Of a DNA stretch of 64,000 nt, positions 42,885-53,415 are shown piece after piece. Each line of letters starts with the position of its first letter. The stretch's first letter is position 1. This DNA is from Mycobacterium sp. OTB74. Its GTDB lineage: Bacteria; Actinomycetota; Actinomycetes; Mycobacteriales; Mycobacteriaceae. Both the position numbers and the translations under genes were made by a program. Under the pieces are notes generated by a model. That model was not told where the DNA came from. It did no database searches and saw only the letters and a list, made by a program, of their open reading frames with translations. The stretch lies in NCBI RefSeq assembly GCF_029892685.1, contig NZ_JARXVD010000002.1:310001-374000 (forward strand). The letters are read 5' to 3'.

Positions 42885-42927
42885 ATGACGAAAATCCCCT
42901 GTATTTCATGACAAACCGCAATGTCAG
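42885..42927. repeat. Imperfect direct repeat of the hairpin element flanking ldt
   Basis: ATGACGAAAA...TTTCATGACAAACCGCAATGTC resembles GTGACGAAAT...TTTTCGTCATAAACCGCAACGTC at 41921-41962 in the same orientation (roughly 70 percent by eye). The two copies bracket the L,D-transpeptidase gene. This may be a dispersed intergenic element. Confidence 0.5.
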
Positions 42928-42992
42928 TAAGGCCGACTTCTCACAGCGCGTAATGCTGGCGGGACCTGCGGGCAGGTGACAGACTCACCGAC

Positions 42993-44045
42993 GTGCCAAC
43001 AACCGGCCCGTACTCGGCCGCGCGGGGTTCCACCCGTCCGGCCGAACAGGCGCTTGCGCACACAGCTGGACCAGCACTTACCCGCCGTGGCTTCCTGGCC
43101 CTGACCGCCGCTACCGCACTGCTGGCAGCCTGCAGCAAACCGGAACCGTCGGGCACCGTCGCCGGCGACGGTTCGGTGACCATCAGGCACATCTTCGGAG
43201 ACACCAACATCCCCGGGCCACCCAAGAAGGTGGTCAGCGCCGGGCTCACCGGCCAGGACGAACTGCTGGCGGTCGGGTTCGTGCCCATCGCGGTGACCGA
43301 ATGGTTCGGTGGTCGGCCATCGGCGGTGTGGCCATGGGCCGAAGCACAACTCGGCCAGGCCCAACCGACTGTGTTGAACCTGGCCGACGGTATCCAGGTG
43401 GACCAGATCTCCGCGCTGAAGCCCGATCTGATCATCGCGACCAACGCCGGGCTGGATTCGGATACCTACCAGAAACTCTCGACTATCGCGCCGACCGTCG
43501 CACAGTCTGGGCAGGACGCCTTCTTCGAACCGTGGAAGGACCAGGCCACCGCGATCGGCCAGGCTGTCTCCAAGGCCGACGAGATGCAGAAACTCATCGA
43601 CGGTGTAGGCGCCAAGTTCACCAACGCAGGTAAGGCCAGCCCGGCACTGAATGGCCGAAAGGTATTCCTGGTCAGCGGAATTCCCTCACCGGCCGGCGTC
43701 GAGGTGGTACCGGCCGGCTGGCGCACCGAATTCCTCACCGAGATGGGCATCGGCACGCCTGCCGGGCTTGACCCATTCACCCATGGGCAGCACGCAATGG
43801 TCCCGCACGACCAGATGGCGAATGTGTTCAGTGGCGCCGACGCCTTGATCTGGACCGTCGACGCCGACGACCAGCAGACCGCAATCCTGGCGGACCCGAC
43901 CGTAGCGCAACTGAGCCAGGTCAAGAACAACCGCATCGTGTTCGCGGGCAAGGACTTGTCCGCGGCAATCGCGTTCGCCTCGGTGCTGTCCTACCCCGCC
44001 GTCGCCGACCAATTGCCGCCGTTGCTGACCAAGGCGCTCCGATAG
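42993..44045 (+). CDS. fecB2: Iron-siderophore ABC transporter substrate-binding lipoprotein (FecB2-like)
   Basis: A 350-residue Fe3+-siderophore/vitamin B12-type binding protein. It has a twin-arginine-type start (TRRGFLALTAATALL) and a lipobox LLAAC with Cys47. The helical-backbone fold is marked by KKVVSAGLTGQDELLAVG and LIIATNAGLD. Corresponds to FecB2 (Rv0265c), which binds siderophores or haem. GTG start at 42993. No permease or ATPase gene adjoins it, so it must work with a remote ABC system. No IdeR box was found upstream. Confidence 0.9.
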   Translation: MPTTGPYSAARGSTRPAEQALAHTAGPALTRRGFLALTAATALLAACSKPEPSGTVAGDGSVTIRHIFGDTNIPGPPKKVVSAGLTGQDELLAVGFVPIAVTEWFGGRPSAVWPWAEAQLGQAQPTVLNLADGIQVDQISALKPDLIIATNAGLDSDTYQKLSTIAPTVAQSGQDAFFEPWKDQATAIGQAVSKADEMQKLIDGVGAKFTNAGKASPALNGRKVFLVSGIPSPAGVEVVPAGWRTEFLTEMGIGTPAGLDPFTHGQHAMVPHDQMANVFSGADALIWTVDADDQQTAILADPTVAQLSQVKNNRIVFAGKDLSAAIAFASVLSYPAVADQLPPLLTKALR

Positions 44046-44070
44046 CTCGCGGCCCTGCCAAAATGATGCA

Positions 44071-44757
44071 GTGACCGACACCCAAACCCCCGAGCAGCAC
44101 GCGCGCTTCGCTCAGGTCGGATCGGCTTATTATCCGGCGCTGGTAGCGGTATTCACCGCCTTGGTGATCATCTCCAACGTCACCGCTACCAAGGGCGTCG
44201 CGTTCGGCCCGATCATCACTGACGGCGGCTTCATCGTGTTCCCGCTGACCTACATTATCGGCGACGTGCTGTCCGAGGTGTACGGCTTCAAGGCCGCACG
44301 ACGGGCGATCTACCTCGGGTTTGCCATGAACATCCTTGCAGCGCTTACCTTCTGGACAACCATCTATCTGCCGGCAGCCGACTTTTACCCGAATCAGGCG
44401 CATTTCGAGAACGTGGTGCACGCCTATACCCAACTGATCGTGGCCGGTCTGGCCGGCTTCATCGTCGGGCAGACCATCAACGCGTGGGTAGTTGTGGCCA
44501 TCAAGGAGCGAACCAAGGAAAAGCACCTGTGGGCCCGATTGGTGGGGTCGACGTTCGCCGGACAGCTCGGCGACACCCTGGTTTTCTGCGCCATCGCCGC
44601 CAACGCCATCGGCATCAGCACGTTCCACGACTTCGCGATCTACACCGGGCAGGGCTGGCTGTACAAGACGGCTGTCGAGGTGGTGTTTCTGCCGGTGACC
44701 TACCGGTTGATCGGCTATATCAAGCGGCGCGAACCGACCTACCTGGCCGCGGTATGA
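44071..44757 (+). CDS. Queuosine precursor transporter (YhhQ/VUT family)
   Basis: A 228-residue membrane protein with about six TM helices. The family pattern is clear: VIISNVTATKGVAFG, FPLTYIIGDVLSEVYGFKAA, LGDTLVFCAIA and a final PVTYRLIGYIKRREP. YhhQ-type proteins import queuine/preQ precursors for tRNA modification. GTG start at 44071. It follows fecB2 by 25 bp on the same strand. No tgt or que gene is in the window. Confidence 0.88.
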   Translation: MTDTQTPEQHARFAQVGSAYYPALVAVFTALVIISNVTATKGVAFGPIITDGGFIVFPLTYIIGDVLSEVYGFKAARRAIYLGFAMNILAALTFWTTIYLPAADFYPNQAHFENVVHAYTQLIVAGLAGFIVGQTINAWVVVAIKERTKEKHLWARLVGSTFAGQLGDTLVFCAIAANAIGISTFHDFAIYTGQGWLYKTAVEVVFLPVTYRLIGYIKRREPTYLAAV

Positions 44758-44807
44758 GCAGGCACTAAGGCTCTTCTGGCGAGGTCCTAAAGAAATCGCT
44801 AAACGTG

Positions 44808-44823
44808 CCTACTCGCGAGTAGG
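44808..44823. promoter_or_regulatory. Perfect 16-bp palindrome upstream of pxpB
   Basis: CCTACTCGCGAGTAGG is fully symmetric and ends 8 bp before the pxpB ATG. It probably binds a dimeric repressor, overlapping the ribosome binding site (AGG inside the palindrome) or the promoter. Confidence 0.55.
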
Positions 44824-44831
44824 TTGATGTG

Positions 44832-45532
44832 ATGACCGTCACAACAGAAGTGGTGAGCACGACAATACTCGGCACCGTCCGTGACTATGGTGATCAAGCG
44901 CTGCTGCTCGAATTCGACAGCACCGCTCAGGTTTTGGCCTGGACCGACACTCTGCACAAGGCCGGGCTACCCGGTGTGCTCGACATCGTGCCAGGCGCCC
45001 GCACCGTCCTGCTGAAACTGGCCAGCCCGGGGCACCAAACCCCTACCCGGCAGCGGTTGTCCAAGCTCCGCCTCGACGGGCCCACAGCCGAGTCCAATGC
45101 CCCTCATCAGGCACCGCACCGTCCCGACATCGTCATCGATGTCAGGTACGACGGCGAAGACCTCGACGCGGTAGCGCAGCTGACGGGCCTCCCGGTGGCC
45201 GAGGTCATCGCCGCGCACTCCGGCACCCCGTGGCGCGTCGGATTCGGCGGATTTGCACCAGGTTTCGCATATCTGGTGGGCGGTGACCCACGCCTGCACG
45301 TACCGCGCCGATCCGAGCCGCGCACCCGCGTCCCAGCCGGGTCGGTAGGCCTGGCAGGCGAGTTCAGCGGCGTTTACCCACGGGAGAATCCGGGCGGCTG
45401 GCAGCTGATCGGCCGCACCGACGCCGTCATGTGGGACATCGATCGGGAGCAGCCCGCATTGCTGACACCCGGCATGTGGGTGCAGTTCCGGGCGACGGCG
45501 GTGCCGTCAATGCGTCCGGTAGGGGGAGTCCG

Positions 45533-45536
<4 letters not shown>
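44832..45536 (+). CDS. pxpB: 5-oxoprolinase subunit PxpB (KipI / allophanate hydrolase subunit 1 family)
   Basis: A 234-residue PxpB/KipI-type protein with the family landmark [20 protein letters not shown] and [20 protein letters not shown]. PxpABC hydrolyses 5-oxoproline with ATP. The ATG at 44832 is used; a GTG at 44829 would add one residue. The stop overlaps the pxpC start. Homologue of Rv0264c. PxpA (LamB/YcsF) is not encoded nearby. Confidence 0.9.
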
Positions 45537-47033
<1,497 letters not shown>

Positions 47034-47131
47034 ACCAGATGTGACCAGCGACTCACCTCCACGCGCGGGTAGACACGGTCGGGCAATGGCCGGGTAACCG
47101 CACCGAAACACGTCATCAGTTCACTAGACGC

Positions 47132-48280
47132 ATGAGTGAGCTCGATCAGGCCCCGCTCACCGGATTCCGGGTGGCGGTGACCTCTGCACGCCGCGCCGAT
47201 GAGCTGAGCACATTGCTGCGCCGCCGCGGTGCGACAGTCGTCGCCGCCCCGGCGATCAGCATGGTTCCGCTGCCCCACGACGAAGAGCTGCGGACCAACA
47301 CCCGCGCCCTGATCGATATCCCACCCGACATCTTGATCGCGACGACCGGAATCGGCTTCCGCGGCTGGATATCGGCCGCCGACGACTGGAATGCCTCCGA
47401 CCCGTTGCTCAACGCCCTGGGCCGGGCCCGCATCGTGTCCCGCGGCCCCAAGTCGACCGGTGCCCTGCGTGCCGCGGGTTTGCCCGAGGAATGGTCAGCG
47501 GAATCCGAGTCGTCCCGTGAGGTTCTGGAATACCTGCGACGCGACGACCTCTCGGGTCTGCGCATCGCCGTCCAGTTGCACGGAGCTACTGACGAATGGG
47601 ACCCGTTCCCCGAGTTCCTCGACGAATTGCGCAATGCTGGAGCACAAGTCGTGCCGATCCGGGTATATCGGTGGCAACCGGTACCGCTCGGCGGTCCGTT
47701 CGACGCACTGGTGTCCGACATCGCCGAACGGCGGTTAGACGCGGTCAGTTTCACCTCGGCGCCGGCGGTCGCGGCGACCCTGATGCGCGCCACCGACCTC
47801 GGAATCAGCGAACGGGTGCTCGATGCGTTTCAGACCCAGGTGCACGCCATGTGCGTCGGCCCGGTGACCGCACGTCCGTTGGTGCGGCTCGGGGTACCGA
47901 CATCGGCTCCGGAACGCATGCGGCTGGGAGCCCTGGCCCGCCACATCGCCGACGAACTGCCGGTACTGCAAGCGCGGCAGTTGCGGGTGGCAGGGCACCG
48001 GTTGGAGATTCGCGGCAGCTGCGTCCTGGTCGACGGCGTGGTTCGCGAACTGTCTCCGGCCGGCATGGCCACCATGCGCGCTCTCGCTGTGCGCCCCGGC
48101 ACTGTAGTGTCCCGCCGGGAGCTGCTGGCCGCGCTGCCGGGCAGCGGATCGGACACCCACGCCGTCGAGACCGCGGTGCTCCGGCTGCGAACTGCCTTGG
48201 GCGACAAGCACATTGTCTCGACGGTTGTCAAGCGCGGCTATCGGCTGGCCGTCGACGAGTTCCCGGCGGGTGTGGCATGA
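47132..48280 (+). CDS. HemD-like (uroporphyrinogen-III synthase) protein fused to a winged-helix domain
   Basis: A 382-residue fusion. Residues about 1-265 resemble uroporphyrinogen-III synthase (VAVTSARRADELSTLLRRRG, GIGFRGWI, VSFTSAPAVAATL). Residues about 285-378 form an OmpR-type DNA-binding winged helix (ELSPAGMATMRALAVRPGTV, RTALGDKHIVSTVVKRGYRL). Such Rv0260c-like proteins may sense tetrapyrrole status and regulate nir genes. The stop overlaps the start of the chelatase gene (ATGA), so the two are coupled. Catalytic competence is unproven. Confidence 0.9.
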   Translation: MSELDQAPLTGFRVAVTSARRADELSTLLRRRGATVVAAPAISMVPLPHDEELRTNTRALIDIPPDILIATTGIGFRGWISAADDWNASDPLLNALGRARIVSRGPKSTGALRAAGLPEEWSAESESSREVLEYLRRDDLSGLRIAVQLHGATDEWDPFPEFLDELRNAGAQVVPIRVYRWQPVPLGGPFDALVSDIAERRLDAVSFTSAPAVAATLMRATDLGISERVLDAFQTQVHAMCVGPVTARPLVRLGVPTSAPERMRLGALARHIADELPVLQARQLRVAGHRLEIRGSCVLVDGVVRELSPAGMATMRALAVRPGTVVSRRELLAALPGSGSDTHAVETAVLRLRTALGDKHIVSTVVKRGYRLAVDEFPAGVA

Positions 48281-48960
48281 ACCCGGTTCTGGTAGCCCAC
48301 GGCACCCGCAAAGGTTCGGGCGTCGCGATGATCGAGTCCTTGTCCACGTGCGTCAGTGAATTGCTGGGCCGGGAGGTACGGACGGCCTTCGTCGACGTGT
48401 TGGGTCCCAGCCCAGCCGAGGCACTGGCTGCGCTGCCATATGGACCTGCCGTGGTGGTTCCCGCCTTCTTGTCTTCGGGGTATCACGTGCACGTCGACAT
48501 CCCAGCGGGCATCGCCGCCAGTGGTCACCCGGATGTGACGGTGACCCCCGCTCTGGGCCCGGCCGTTGAGATGGCTCGGGTGCTGTCCGACCGTTTGATC
48601 GAATCTGGTTGGCAGCCTTCGGATTCTGTGGTCCTGGCCGCGGCCGGCACCACTGATCCGCGGGCCCTGAGCGATCTACGCCGGGCGGCCGCGATGCTGT
48701 CGGCGACGGTGGGCAGCCGGGTCGAATTGGCATTTGCGATCCAGGGCACGCACTGGGTGGCTGATGTGGTGGCCCGGCTGCGGGCACGGGGCTCCCGGCG
48801 TGTGGTCGTCGCGTCATACCTGTTGGCGGACGGGCTGTTTCAGGACCGGCTGTACAGTTCGGGAGCCGACGTGGTGACCTCGCCGCTGGGCGGGCATCCC
48901 GGGGTGTCGCGGTTGGTCGCGTCGAGGTTCCGGATGGCAAGGGTGTCGCTGGCGGCCTGA
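48277..48960 (+). CDS. Sirohydrochlorin chelatase-like protein (CbiX/SirB family)
   Basis: A 227-residue CbiX/SirB-type protein with two half-modules: N-terminal His in PVLVAHGTRKGSG and a second metal-binding stretch SSGYHVHVDIPAG; the C-terminal half has VLAAAGTTDPRAL. It could insert Fe2+ or Co2+ into sirohydrochlorin for sirohaem, which NirB needs. Homologue of Rv0259c. The start at the ATGA overlap (48277) is chosen; a longer frame starting in the HemD gene is a shadow. Confidence 0.88.
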   Translation: MNPVLVAHGTRKGSGVAMIESLSTCVSELLGREVRTAFVDVLGPSPAEALAALPYGPAVVVPAFLSSGYHVHVDIPAGIAASGHPDVTVTPALGPAVEMARVLSDRLIESGWQPSDSVVLAAAGTTDPRALSDLRRAAAMLSATVGSRVELAFAIQGTHWVADVVARLRARGSRRVVVASYLLADGLFQDRLYSSGADVVTSPLGGHPGVSRLVASRFRMARVSLAA

Positions 48961-49009
48961 GCCATGTGGTTCGCGGGCGAAACCCCGGACACCTGACAAT
49001 ACTCGAGGC

Positions 49010-49852
49010 ATGGCCGAGCGGCTCAATGGCGAACCCGCTGACGACCCGGATGGCGATGTTGCCCTGGACACCTACCGGTTCCTCCGCGGCGGTCTGGTGG
49101 TCATGGTGGTCATGCTGGCCGGCTCACTGCTCGTGGAGCGGTCACATGCCACCTGTTGGCAGACCTCAATCAGCGCTTACTACTTCACCACCGCGCACGC
49201 CATCTTCATCGGCGCACTGTTCGCCATCGGTGCCATGCTCATCGTGTATCAGGGCACCAGTGACACCGAGAACACGCTACTGAACCTCGCCGGCGTCCTG
49301 ACCTTCGTGATCGCGACAGTACCCACCACGCGACCCGTATTGCTGTGCAACGCTGACGATCCCACGGTGAGCACCAGCAGCACCGCGATACTGCTCAACA
49401 TCTGGACGGTCGCGGTGACACTCGCGTTGTCACGTGTCGCTTCGTGGTGGTTGTTCGGGCGCGGTCGGACTCCGCGGCGCGACAGGCTCGCCACGGCCGC
49501 AATCTGGCTGCAGCGCATCATCCTCGGAGTCGGAGTCGTCGTGCTCGTGGCGGCACCCGACTGGTTCCGCGCCAACGGTCATGGCATCGCCGCAACGGTG
49601 ATGTTCGCTGCGATCGTCCTGACCGTCGTCAACACCGCATTCGGCACCCGTCCCACGTGCGGGCCGCACTACCGCCGTATCTACCAAGCCATTTCAATCA
49701 TCATGGCCGTCACCTTGGTGACCACGGTGGTTCTGCATCAAGTCTTGGACGGTTTCAACCATGCCGTGCTGGTCGTGGAGGTGGCGTTGATCGTCGAGTT
49801 CGCCGCGTACTGGGTAGTGCAGACCATTCAGGATGACCACTGCACGCGGTGA
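49010..49852 (+). CDS. Multi-pass membrane protein, unknown function
   Basis: A 280-residue membrane protein with about seven helices, among them GLVVMVVMLAGSLLVERSHA, AIFIGALFAIGAMLIVYQGT, AAIWLQRIILGVGVVVLVAA and AISIIMAVTLVTTVVLHQV. The stretch TSDTENTLLNLAGVLTFVIA recurs in an uncharacterised bacterial membrane-protein group. It lies between the chelatase and nirD genes; convergent with nirD. No function is assigned. Confidence 0.72.
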   Translation: MAERLNGEPADDPDGDVALDTYRFLRGGLVVMVVMLAGSLLVERSHATCWQTSISAYYFTTAHAIFIGALFAIGAMLIVYQGTSDTENTLLNLAGVLTFVIATVPTTRPVLLCNADDPTVSTSSTAILLNIWTVAVTLALSRVASWWLFGRGRTPRRDRLATAAIWLQRIILGVGVVVLVAAPDWFRANGHGIAATVMFAAIVLTVVNTAFGTRPTCGPHYRRIYQAISIIMAVTLVTTVVLHQVLDGFNHAVLVVEVALIVEFAAYWVVQTIQDDHCTR

Positions 49853-49859
49853 CGCATGC

Positions 49860-50252
49860 TCACGCCGCCAGATCGTCGGCGGGCAACTGCCCGATCTCGA
49901 CCAAACCGGCCCATACCCGCACCGGATACACCGGCAGCCGCACCTCCGGGTCGTCCAGGCACACACCGTCGTCAAGAGCGAAGGCCTGCTTCTTGATCGG
50001 GCTCTGCACGCACGCCCGGCCCGACCGGTCACCGACGATACCGCGAGACATCACGGCGGCTCCGGAGAACGGGTCGATGTTGCCGACCGCATGCAAGGAC
50101 CCGTCGTGCAGCCGGAATAATGCAACCTGACTGCCGTCGGGCATCAACACCCCGGCGCCGCGACCCGGCACCAGGCCGTGATACGAACAGGCCGCAGTCC
50201 AGACCGAATCATCCTGTGACTTGACGGTTTCTCCGAGATCAAGAATGGTCAT
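49860..50252 (-). CDS. nirD: Nitrite reductase small subunit NirD
   Basis: A 130-residue Rieske-like NirD subunit: YHGLVPGRGAGVLMPDGSQV, HAVGNIDPFSGAAVMSRGIV and CVQSPIKKQAFALDDG. NirD forms of bacteria lack the Fe-S ligands of true Rieske proteins, as here. It works with NirB in NADH-dependent reduction of nitrite to ammonia in the cytosol. It starts 9 bp after the nirB stop. Confidence 0.93.
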   Translation of the reverse strand: MTILDLGETVKSQDDSVWTAACSYHGLVPGRGAGVLMPDGSQVALFRLHDGSLHAVGNIDPFSGAAVMSRGIVGDRSGRACVQSPIKKQAFALDDGVCLDDPEVRLPVYPVRVWAGLVEIGQLPADDLAA

Positions 50253-50261
50253 GATGGTCTC

Positions 50262-52781
50262 CTAATCTGCTTTGACGGGTCGGAGGGTGGGCATGCCGAT
50301 CGGCACCTTGCGGCCGTTGTGCTTGGTGAATTCGATGGTGGGGTCAGCCACCCCCGGAGCGTTGACGAACGAGACGAACCGGGTCAGCTTCTCCTTGTCC
50401 TCGAGCACGCCTTTCCACTCGCATGAGTAGCCCTCGACGTGCCGGGCCATAGCTGCCTCGAATTCGCTTGCCAGCCCGAGAGAGTCGTTGCAGACCACAT
50501 CACGCACGTGGTCCAGACCCTGCGCCTCGACCCAGGGTGCTGTGCGCTGCAACCGGTCGGCGGTGCGGATGTAGAACATCAGGAACCGGTCGATGTAGCG
50601 AACCAGCGTCTCGTCATCCAGGTCGCCGGCCAGCAGTTGGGCATGGGCGGGGGTCATGCCGCCGTTGCCGCCGACGTACAGGTTCCAGCCGTTCTCGGTG
50701 GCGATGACGCCGACGTCCTTGCCCCGGGCTTCGGCGCACTCCCTGGCGCAGCCGGAAACCCCCATCTTGATCTTGTGCGGGGAACGCAGACCGCGGTAGC
50801 GCAGTTCCAGGTCGATGGCCATCTGCACCGAATCCTGTTGTCCGTACCGGCACCAGTCGCTGCCCACGCAGCTCTTGACCGTCCGCAACGACTTGCCATA
50901 AGCCTGCCCGGATTCCATGCCGCCGTCGACCAGCCGGCGCCAGATTTCCGGCAGTTGATCCACCCGAGCGCCGAACATATCGATACGCTGACCACCGGTG
51001 ATCTTGGTGTAAAGACCGAAGTCCCTGGCGATCTCGCCGATCAGGATCAGCTGCTCCGGCGTGATGTCGCCGCCGGGCACCCGAGGCACCACCGAGTAGC
51101 TACCGTTCTTCTGGATATTGGCCAAGAAGTGGTCGTTGGAGTCCTGCAGCCCGGCCTGCTCGCCGTCCAGGATGTGGCCGCTACTGGTGGACGCCAGGAT
51201 CGAGGCGATCGCGGGTTTGCAAATGTCGCAACCCTTTCCAGTGCCGTAGCGTGCGATCAGCCCGGAGAAGGTCCGCAACTCAGTCGCCGAGATGATCTGG
51301 AACAGCTCGGCACGGGACTGGCTGAAGTGCTCACACAGCGCGGTGGACTGCTCGACACCCTGGGCCTCGAGCAGCTGCTTGAGCAGCGGAACGCATGAGC
51401 CGCACGAGGTTCCGGCCTTGGTGCACGATTTCAGTGCTGGAACGTCGGCGCAGCCGCCCTCGATCGCGGAGCACAGGTCACCCTTGGTGACGTTGTTGCA
51501 GGAGCAGATCTGCGCGGCATCCGGCAGGGCGCCAACGCCCAGTTGCGCTGTACCCGAACCGGACCCGGCCGGTGCGATCAGAGACAGCGGATCACCGGGC
51601 AACTGCTCGCCGACCATGGGACGCAGCACGCCATAGGCCGACGCGTCGCCGACCAGAATGCCACCCAGGAGCGTCTTGGCATCATCGGACAGCACCAGCT
51701 TGGCGTAAGTCTGGTTGACCGGGTCGTTGACCACGACCTGCAGGCTGTCGGCCGTAACGCCTTGGGCGTCACCGAAACTGGCGACATCGACACCGAGCAG
51801 CTTGAGCTTGGTGGACATGTCCGCTTCGGGGAATTCGGCACCGCCGCCCAACAGCCGGTCGGCCACCACCTCGGCGGTCGTGTACCCGGGCCCCACCAAG
51901 CCATAGCACCGCCCGTCAACCGCGGCCACCTCACCGACGGCGTAGATGTCGGGATCGCTTGTCACACAAGATAGATCGGTCAGCACACCGCCGCGCTCAG
52001 CCATCTCTAGACCGGCGGCGCGAGCCAGCTCGTCACGTGGGCGAACCCCGGCCGCGAAGATCACCAGGCCGGCATCGATCAGGGTGCCGTCGTCGAGCAG
52101 AACCCGAACCTCGTCACCCAGTTCCTCGATGGCATCGGTGCCGACACCCAGATGCACCGTGATGCCCAGATTGCCGATCATCCGGGCCAGCAGAGCACCA
52201 CCGGCGTCGTCCAGCTGCTGGTTCATCGGACGCGGCGCCCGCTCCACGATATGAGCCTGTAAACCCGCCTGCCGCAAAGCATTTGCCGCTTCCAGACCAA
52301 GCAGGCCGCCGCCGATCACCACACCGGTGGCATTACCGCGTTCGGTGGCCCGGGCCATGTCGGCACGGATGGCGTCCAGGTCGTCGAGAGTCCGGTAGAC
52401 GTGGCAGGCACTATGGTCGTGGCCCGTCACCGGCGGCACGAAGGCATAGGAACCGGTGGCCAGCACCAGTTTGTCGTAGCCGATGCGCCGCCCGGACTCG
52501 GTCAGCACCGTCTTGGCGGCCGGGTCGATGCTGGCTGCTTTGTCGCCGAGCACCACCTCGACCAACGCGTCACCGGCATAGTCGTTGCCCGGCAAGGCCA
52601 GTCGTGCCCGATCCCAGTGCTCGGTGTAGGCGGTCAACCCGACCCGGTCGTAGGCGGCGTCGGCTTCCTCGGACAGCACTGTGACGAGCCACTGCCCGTC
52701 ACCGTCGCGGGCGCGCAGGGCTTCGACGAGTCGGTGCCCGACCATGCCGTGGCCGACGACCACAAGGTTCTTCGCTTCCAT
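50262..52781 (-). CDS. nirB: NADH-dependent nitrite reductase large subunit NirB
   Basis: An 839-residue NirB. N-terminal FAD/NAD domains (LVVVGHGMVGHRLVEAL, VVIGGGLLGLEAANALRQ), then a Cys-rich BFD-like [2Fe-2S] segment (ICSCNNVTKGDLCSAIE, GTSCGSCVPLLKQLL) near residues 425-480, and a C-terminal sirohaem/4Fe-4S domain with SCVGSDWCRYG and GVSGCARECAEARGKDVG (Cys ligands). It reduces nitrite to ammonia for nitrogen assimilation. Divergent neighbourhood on the right; sirohaem-synthesis-type genes are 2 kb away. Confidence 0.95.
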   Translation of the reverse strand: MEAKNLVVVGHGMVGHRLVEALRARDGDGQWLVTVLSEEADAAYDRVGLTAYTEHWDRARLALPGNDYAGDALVEVVLGDKAASIDPAAKTVLTESGRRIGYDKLVLATGSYAFVPPVTGHDHSACHVYRTLDDLDAIRADMARATERGNATGVVIGGGLLGLEAANALRQAGLQAHIVERAPRPMNQQLDDAGGALLARMIGNLGITVHLGVGTDAIEELGDEVRVLLDDGTLIDAGLVIFAAGVRPRDELARAAGLEMAERGGVLTDLSCVTSDPDIYAVGEVAAVDGRCYGLVGPGYTTAEVVADRLLGGGAEFPEADMSTKLKLLGVDVASFGDAQGVTADSLQVVVNDPVNQTYAKLVLSDDAKTLLGGILVGDASAYGVLRPMVGEQLPGDPLSLIAPAGSGSGTAQLGVGALPDAAQICSCNNVTKGDLCSAIEGGCADVPALKSCTKAGTSCGSCVPLLKQLLEAQGVEQSTALCEHFSQSRAELFQIISATELRTFSGLIARYGTGKGCDICKPAIASILASTSSGHILDGEQAGLQDSNDHFLANIQKNGSYSVVPRVPGGDITPEQLILIGEIARDFGLYTKITGGQRIDMFGARVDQLPEIWRRLVDGGMESGQAYGKSLRTVKSCVGSDWCRYGQQDSVQMAIDLELRYRGLRSPHKIKMGVSGCARECAEARGKDVGVIATENGWNLYVGGNGGMTPAHAQLLAGDLDDETLVRYIDRFLMFYIRTADRLQRTAPWVEAQGLDHVRDVVCNDSLGLASEFEAAMARHVEGYSCEWKGVLEDKEKLTRFVSFVNAPGVADPTIEFTKHNGRKVPIGMPTLRPVKAD

Positions 52782-52934
52782 GCCATGAAAGGTAGGAAGC
52801 CGATATTGCGGTTGATGGCGCCGAGTGTGAATCGACCGTCACGCTCTTCTCACCGCTCACGCGGCCCCGGTGTGAGCCGGCGCGCCGAAAACGACGCTTT
52901 GGCTGCTTTTTCTCGCACTTTGCGGCCCGTTTGT

Positions 52935-52953
52935 CCCTTTCGGCGGGAAAGGG
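52935..52953. terminator. Short hairpin downstream of the Thr-rich gene
   Basis: CCCTTTC (52935-52941) and GAAAGGG (52947-52953) form a perfect 7-bp stem with a GGCGG loop, just past the stop of the Thr-rich gene on the minus strand. No T-run; tentative. Confidence 0.4.
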
Positions 52954-52959
52954 CGGGAA

Positions 52960-53337
52960 TTAACCCACGCCGGCTGGGGGGACGGTGGTGTTGGGAGCGT
53001 ACGGGTTGTAAATCGTGGTGGCCGTGGTCGTGGTTGTAAACGGATAGGTGCTGGTTGGCGACACCGAGGTCGTCGAGGACTCCGAAGTATCGGTGTCCGT
53101 GGTGGTGGTCTCGCTCGACGTGGTGGTTGGCGTCGTCGTGGTCGTCGTCGTTGTTGTCGTGGGAATTCGTGAGGTGGTCGAAGAATGCGTTGCCGTCGGG
53201 ACCGGCCCCACCGGCCCTTGCTGTTCGGAATCCTCCGAGGTCTGAACCACCTGGTAGATCAGCACGATCAGCAGCACCGCCGCGGCAATGCCGCCGACCC
53301 ATGCGAGGGCCTCTTGGCCCTGGTCGTCATTGCCCAT
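52960..53337 (-). CDS. Single-pass membrane protein with Thr-rich extracellular tail
   Basis: A 125-residue protein starting MGNDDQGQEALAWVGG; one TM helix (GGIAAAVLLIVLIYQVVQTS) and a long Thr-rich tail containing a run of ten Thr and TSSETTTTDT-type repeats, ending PNTTVPPAGVG. The upstream start at 53382 adds 15 unlikely residues. The Thr tract may be glycosylated or a linker. Function unknown. Confidence 0.7.
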   Translation of the reverse strand: MGNDDQGQEALAWVGGIAAAVLLIVLIYQVVQTSEDSEQQGPVGPVPTATHSSTTSRIPTTTTTTTTTTPTTTSSETTTTDTDTSESSTTSVSPTSTYPFTTTTTATTIYNPYAPNTTVPPAGVG

Positions 53338-53415
53338 CGTCCGGATAGTACGGACAGCTACAGACCTACGGAAACGCTCCACACCGCCGGCAGCTACCAG
53401 GGCAGTGCAAAACAG

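Noticed and set aside
52782..52959. GlnR box before nirB
   Set aside because: GTCAC-N6-CTCAC at about 52839 matches only weakly the GlnR consensus; not strong enough to report as a site.
53048..53245. Val-rich plus-strand frame
   Set aside because: Antisense of the Thr-rich tail (ACC/ACG codons read backwards as GGT/CGT/GTC).
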